NCBI RefSeq assembly: GCF_014839805.1
Contig: NC_051119.1
Coordinates: forward strand, 932,743-996,742
Reading direction: 5' to 3'
DNA: 64,000 nucleotides
From: Manduca sexta
Lineage: Eukaryota; Arthropoda; Insecta; Lepidoptera; Sphingidae
This document shows positions 26,101-32,100 of the stretch, piece by piece. The notes under the pieces were generated by a model. The model was not told the origin of the DNA, did no database searches, and was given only the letters and a program-made list of their open reading frames with translations. Numbering within the stretch: the first letter of the stretch is position 1; every line of letters begins with the position of its first letter. The translations under genes and the position numbers were made by a program.

Positions 26101-29100
26101 TTTCCCCGTTTTTGCAACATGTTTCATTACTGCTCCGCTCCTATTGGTCATAGCATGATGATATATAGCCTATAGCACTCCAGGAACAAAGGGCTATCCA
26201 ACACAAAACGAATTTTTCAGTTGAAACCGGTAGTTCCTGAGATTAGCCATTACTGCTCCGCTCCTATTGGTCATAGCGTGATGGTATATAACTTTGAGCA
26301 CTCCACAAACAAAGGACTATTCAACACAAAAATATTTTTTCAGTTCGAATCGGTAGTTCCTGAGATTAGCCATTACTGCTCCGCTCCTATTGAATATAGC
26401 GTGATGATATATAGCCTATAGCACTCCACGAACAAAGGGCTATCCAACGCAAAAAGAATTTTTCAGTTTGGACCGGTAGTTCCTGAGATTAGCGCGTTCA
26501 AACAAACAAACAAACTCTTCAGCTTTATATAATAGTATAGATTAAAAACCACTAAAAATATTTGTTTGCAAAAATATCTAAAAAATCGTCAAATTTTAAA
26601 ATCCTCTTCAAATACACGTACAATTAAAGATTATCTTTTGTTAATGTCTCAGTAAGATTACGTAAAACGAGGGGACTCCCCTATTCTGTGTACTTGATTG
26701 TCAACTGGTCACCGATTTTGAAGAATGAAGGGCACTTAATACAAATATAAGTAAATAACTACAATTCGATTAAATCCCTAATGTATTTAAAAAGGCAGAC
26801 GGCTAAATCAAGTTAATAAAATAAAACTTTTAAAATATTTTGTCCGGTGTTTGGCATAATTTCGATGTTAATTCCTTTTTACCTTCTTTTCAATATTACG
26901 CCTAGCAAGAATATTTGATTATACTTCTAGATTGGCACGATCGTATTTTTTCCAAATCGGTTCAGTAATTTAGTTTTTAAACTCAAATAACTGGAATAAC
27001 CATATCGTCCAAGTAAACAAAATTGCGAGAAACAGACTTGTTATCACAGCAATGCTCCGTCCTCAGATAAATAACGTTTTTAGTCTATCACGCTATTATA
27101 TATCTATATAAAGATTTATCCGGGGGTTATTATTACATTATCGGCATTTAGGTTTTCCTTCCTTGCATAAATTTAACTGTAGCTTGACCAGGAAAATAAA
27201 AAACCGGCTAAGGGCTAAACTGCCATGCCGTCAGCACTGAGAAACAGATTTATCACAGCAAAGATAGAGCCTAGATAAATAACGTCTATGAATAAGGGGG
27301 TATAAGTATACTCAACGACGTAAAGAAGTTAAACATTAACTAACTCCTTATCATATCCTCTAACGACTAAACAAAAGTTAAACGTTAACTAACTTAATAT
27401 AATAATAATATCAGCCCTGTATTATATACTGTCCCACTGCTGAGCACGGGCCTCCTCTACTACTGAGAGGGATTAGGCCTTAGTCCACCACGCCGGCCTA
27501 GTGCGGATTCACACACCTTCGAAATTCCTATAGAGATTTTATCAGGTGTGCAGGTTTCCTCACGATGTTTTCCTTCACCGTTAAAGCAAGCGATAATTCA
27601 CAAAGAATACACACATAATTTTTTAGAAAAGTCAGAGGTGTGTGCCCTTGGGATTTGAACCTGCGGACATTCGTCTCCGCAGTCCGCTCCACAACCAACT
27701 AGGCTTGACTAACTTAAGGTTATAGCTTAAGGTCCATTTTTCATACATTTTGTTTCACCTTTAATCTGGGTAACTAAACAAGTATTGACAAGTAAAGAAT
27801 TTAAATTCACGTCTAGTTAGTGATTAGTTCTCGCAGTTGAAAGAAAAATGTAAAAATAATTAATATGCATGGATATTTCGGCCTTTAAAATTTAATACGA
27901 CGAAATTTTAAAGGCCGAATTATCCATGCATATTACTTGTTTATTTACCCAGATTAAAGGTGAAACAAAATGTATGAAAAATGGACCTTAAGCTATAACC
28001 TTAATACAAATAGTTAATTCTTTATTATCCATGTTTGTGGTACATATTCTCGCGTAATGCGTAAAGTCCGTCCCGCGCGTCGATTTAAAATCGTTTAATA
28101 AATATTGAAGCGCGGCGCCGAGCGCTCGTTACAATATATTTGTCACCTGTTATTGAGCGGGTTGTCACACCGTAGTGTCGACGTTTGGGACATTTTTAAT
28201 GCGGAAATAATAATTTGTCTATAATATCGGTAGATTCACGTTGGTAGCTTTATTTATTACACTTTATATGCAGAATATAAAGGTGGACTTAATGAATAAT
28301 AAATAAATTATAAAATTAATTAAGTTAACTTTAAATGCACTTTGAATTTGTTTAGCAACGTAATTTTCAAAGAAGTATGAAAAAAATTGGAACTGTGAAA
28401 TTTTGGTATGCCCTTAGACTGAACTATACCCGTCTCAGATCGATAGCTCGAAGAGATTCGTTGATAATTATTATTGGGACACGATTCTATGTAGTTTGTT
28501 TATGCGTAACACTTTATTTTATAAGTCGTTAGTTAAACACTTGATATTTTAAATGTATTACGGGCTACAACATGTAATACATTCTTAGTATTTTATTTCA
28601 GCCTTTAACACTTTCGTAGTCTGCCTTGGTGGCATACTTGTATTGCGGTACGACTGTAGTGCTGAAGTCTCGGGTTCGGTCTCTGGGTCGGGCGAAATGA
28701 TATTGGCTTTTTCTACTCAGTATCAGCCCGGAGTCTATGCTAAATATGGTGATAGGCTCGCTCCCTATCACATCATAGGATGGAATACAGACGATAATTG
28801 TATGCACCAGTTGCGTCTCTGCCTACCCTTTCGATGATAAAAGGCGTCTTTTGTACCTCATATAACAAGACCTAACATAGCGTACGAAATCTGTCTACCC
28901 TTAAATACAGAAAAGGCGTGATACTAAGTGTATTTTTAAGTTTAAAACACCGTTTGAACTAGTCTCATGTAGGCATATCGTTCGGTGATATATATCGTTG
29001 ACTGCTTCAGTGGCGTAGTTGTAATTGTACAAGGTACACGAATACGACTACTGCGTTGAGGTCCTGGGTTCAAATCTCGGGTAGGGACAAAATAATTGTG

Positions 29101-32100
29101 ACTGGGTTTTTACATCTTAAAAAAATACTCAGTCGCAGTTCAGAGTCGGGGAGTTAGTGGAGTGATACCCCCGTGCGTCGGAAAGCGCGTAAAGCCGTTG
29201 GTCCTGCTGATATCTTTCCAGTCATGTCGGGCCGTCTCACCGGACTATGAGAAGAAACAGAGAGTGCTTGTGTATTGCACACTTGTGCACTATAATATCT
29301 CCTGCGTGGCTGATCTCCGTTGAGTTTGGCCGAAAATTCGGCTAGGATTCATTCATCGTTCGGTGTTGTGTCAGGTTACGCGTCGGTGTGAGCGGCGTCC
29401 GCGTCCCCTGCTCACTCCACCCCTATCATAATCGAGCTCATTTGTGAGTTATCGATAAAGCGCCGCTTACACGCACGTTAAAACAAATCACTGTAAGGCC
29501 GTGTGTACACTGACATTTATTCTCGTGGGATATTTCCGATTAGATTTAAATAATAGTAGTATAGGCATTATTTTTAAATCATTTTGGTACTTAACTTAAG
29601 CAACTTAAATTTAATAAGCTGTTCCTATAATGTAGAATGTTACTTACATTTGTTTGTTGTTTTTTCTTGATAATTTTTATTGTTTTGTTTTATTTTGTCT
29701 TTTTGATATTTTTCACTCAAGCGTCTTGGCGCATTTCCACTGTAAGCTTTTGTGATACTTAATTGATAAATAAATAAGTTGAATGCGTCTGCGCGGTGCT
29801 TAAAATATATTTTATAACTAGTAGGATGAAATGACTGTATCATCATCATCAGGCTTGTGGCTTTGCAGGGCAGAAGCCTCTCTACCAGTCTGTCATTTAT
29901 ATTTGTAACTAAACACAGGGTCCAAAATTTGTGACAGTTGTATGTTTTCGCACATCACGCACTATGTCAAACGAGAAACAAATAGAGTTGGAAATTATAA
30001 TACGGGCGGTCAACATTAATGTGTATGTAATATATAATATCAGCCCTGTATTATATACTTTACCAGTTGGGCACGGGCCTCCTCTACTGCTGAGAGGGAT
30101 TAGGCCTTAGTCCTCCTTCGAAAATTCCTATAGAGAATTTCTCAGGTATGCAGGTTTTCTCACGATATTTTCCTTCACCGTCAAAGCAAATGATAATTCA
30201 CAAATAATATACACATGATGAAAAGTCAAGAGGTGTGTGCCCTTAGGATTTGAACCTGCGGTCATTCGTCTCAACGGTCCGTTCTACAACCAACTAAGCT
30301 ATCGTCGGTTACAGCGGTTGCTGCGGTAAATCATACGCAATATTAATTTATTTGAAATCATAACCTTATGTGTTTATTTATCTATATATATAAAAATGAA
30401 GCCCTATTTCCCTTGGTCACGCCATCACGCGTGAACGGCTGGACCGATTTCACTATTTTTTTTTTGTTGTGTTTATTATTCACAGGAGAAGGTTCTTATG
30501 AAAGAAAAAACTCAAAACTTGCGCAGAAAATTAGTAAATTTAAGAAAACTTAACGAAAATATTAATTTTATATAACTGTCAATTGTTTGAAATAACTGTC
30601 AGCGATCGACATACATAGTTAAGACAGGACAACGTCTGTCGGGTCAACTAGTATTTAATAATATTTTCTTTGATGTCTGTGAACACGCCCTTACGCATAA
30701 ACGGGTGACATACCGCGTGTAGCGTGGGGTGGATGTTGTCACGCTTTACGTCACTCCACACCAAGGCCCTTATTCTGTATGATAGTGTAAACGCGTAACG
30801 CGGCCGTGTCATGTTATCTTCGAGAAATGTGCGTGGAATGGTATTCTGTAAGCTAAATTTCTATAGTCCTAAACATGACTGTGTTACGTGCTTGTTACGC
30901 ACTGTTTAAATAACGTGCGGGATAGAGAATAAGGCCCCAGTAGTCGATCAAACATAATACAAGTCGGTCTGGGGCCTTATTCTCTATCCCGCACGTTATT
31001 TAAACAGTGTGTAACAAGCACGAAACACAATCATGTTTAGGACTATAGAAATTTGGCTTACAGAATACCATTCCACGCACATTTCTCGAAGATAACATGA
31101 CACGGCCGCGTTACGCGTTTACACTATCATACAGAATAAGGGCCCCGTAGACCTAATGATTAAACAATCTTATTACATATTGCTGGCTCACTATAACAAT
31201 GTCTTATGTCAAGTACTACTTGGTTGCCAAAATTAAAAATGACTGGTGGTAAGTCTCTCATATTTGAGAGTCCGCCTGGGTAGGTCAAGGGTTAGCTTAA
31301 TATATAAATCTGTTTTTTGAAATCTAATTACATCATTTCTAAGCTTTTCCTTTTAGTATACCTATTTATAGTAATCATATGAAATTTATCTATTCGTGTA
31401 TTTTACTCGTTGTTTCCTGATACTTCACTGGAAGGTCTCTTTTATGGGAGAGTCCGCCTGGGTAGGTACTGCTATGTCCATTTCTGTCGCCAAGCGGTGT
31501 GTAGTTACTGTTGTGTTCCGGTTTGAAGGACATTGTAGCTAGTGTAACTACTGGACATAAGATTTAACACCTCATGTCTTAGGATGGTGAGCGCAGTGGA
31601 ATACCAAACAATACTTTGTAATTCAAGGCCTTGAATGGTTTTCTACTGTTTATGGGCGGTCGTATTGCTTACCATCAGCTAACGGCAAGCTCGTCTCGTC
31701 ATACAAAGCAAAAAAAAAAAATGATGAAAAAATTTCATGTCAGTAAACATTAGATAAAACAGTCATTTACGGGTCCCCCCTTTGTTTATCTGTGGTAATT
31801 ATTGGAATCAAAATCAATTGACAAAAACTGCATTCAATTCCATGCAGTGGTTATTGCGTGATGCGCGTACAAACATACAGACAAACAATCTAAAAACTGT
31901 TTTGGTTTTTATTTTTCTTCAATATCTATAATTAGCGACCCGTCCCGGCTTCGCACGGGTGCAATGCCGATACTAAATACACTACAGAAAAACTGTGAAC
32001 GTTGTATATAAAAACATAGCGGCCCGCTCTGGCTTCGCACGGGTATAACATAACAAAATAACAGTATTTCTCCACTATTTAATGGATGTTATTATACATA

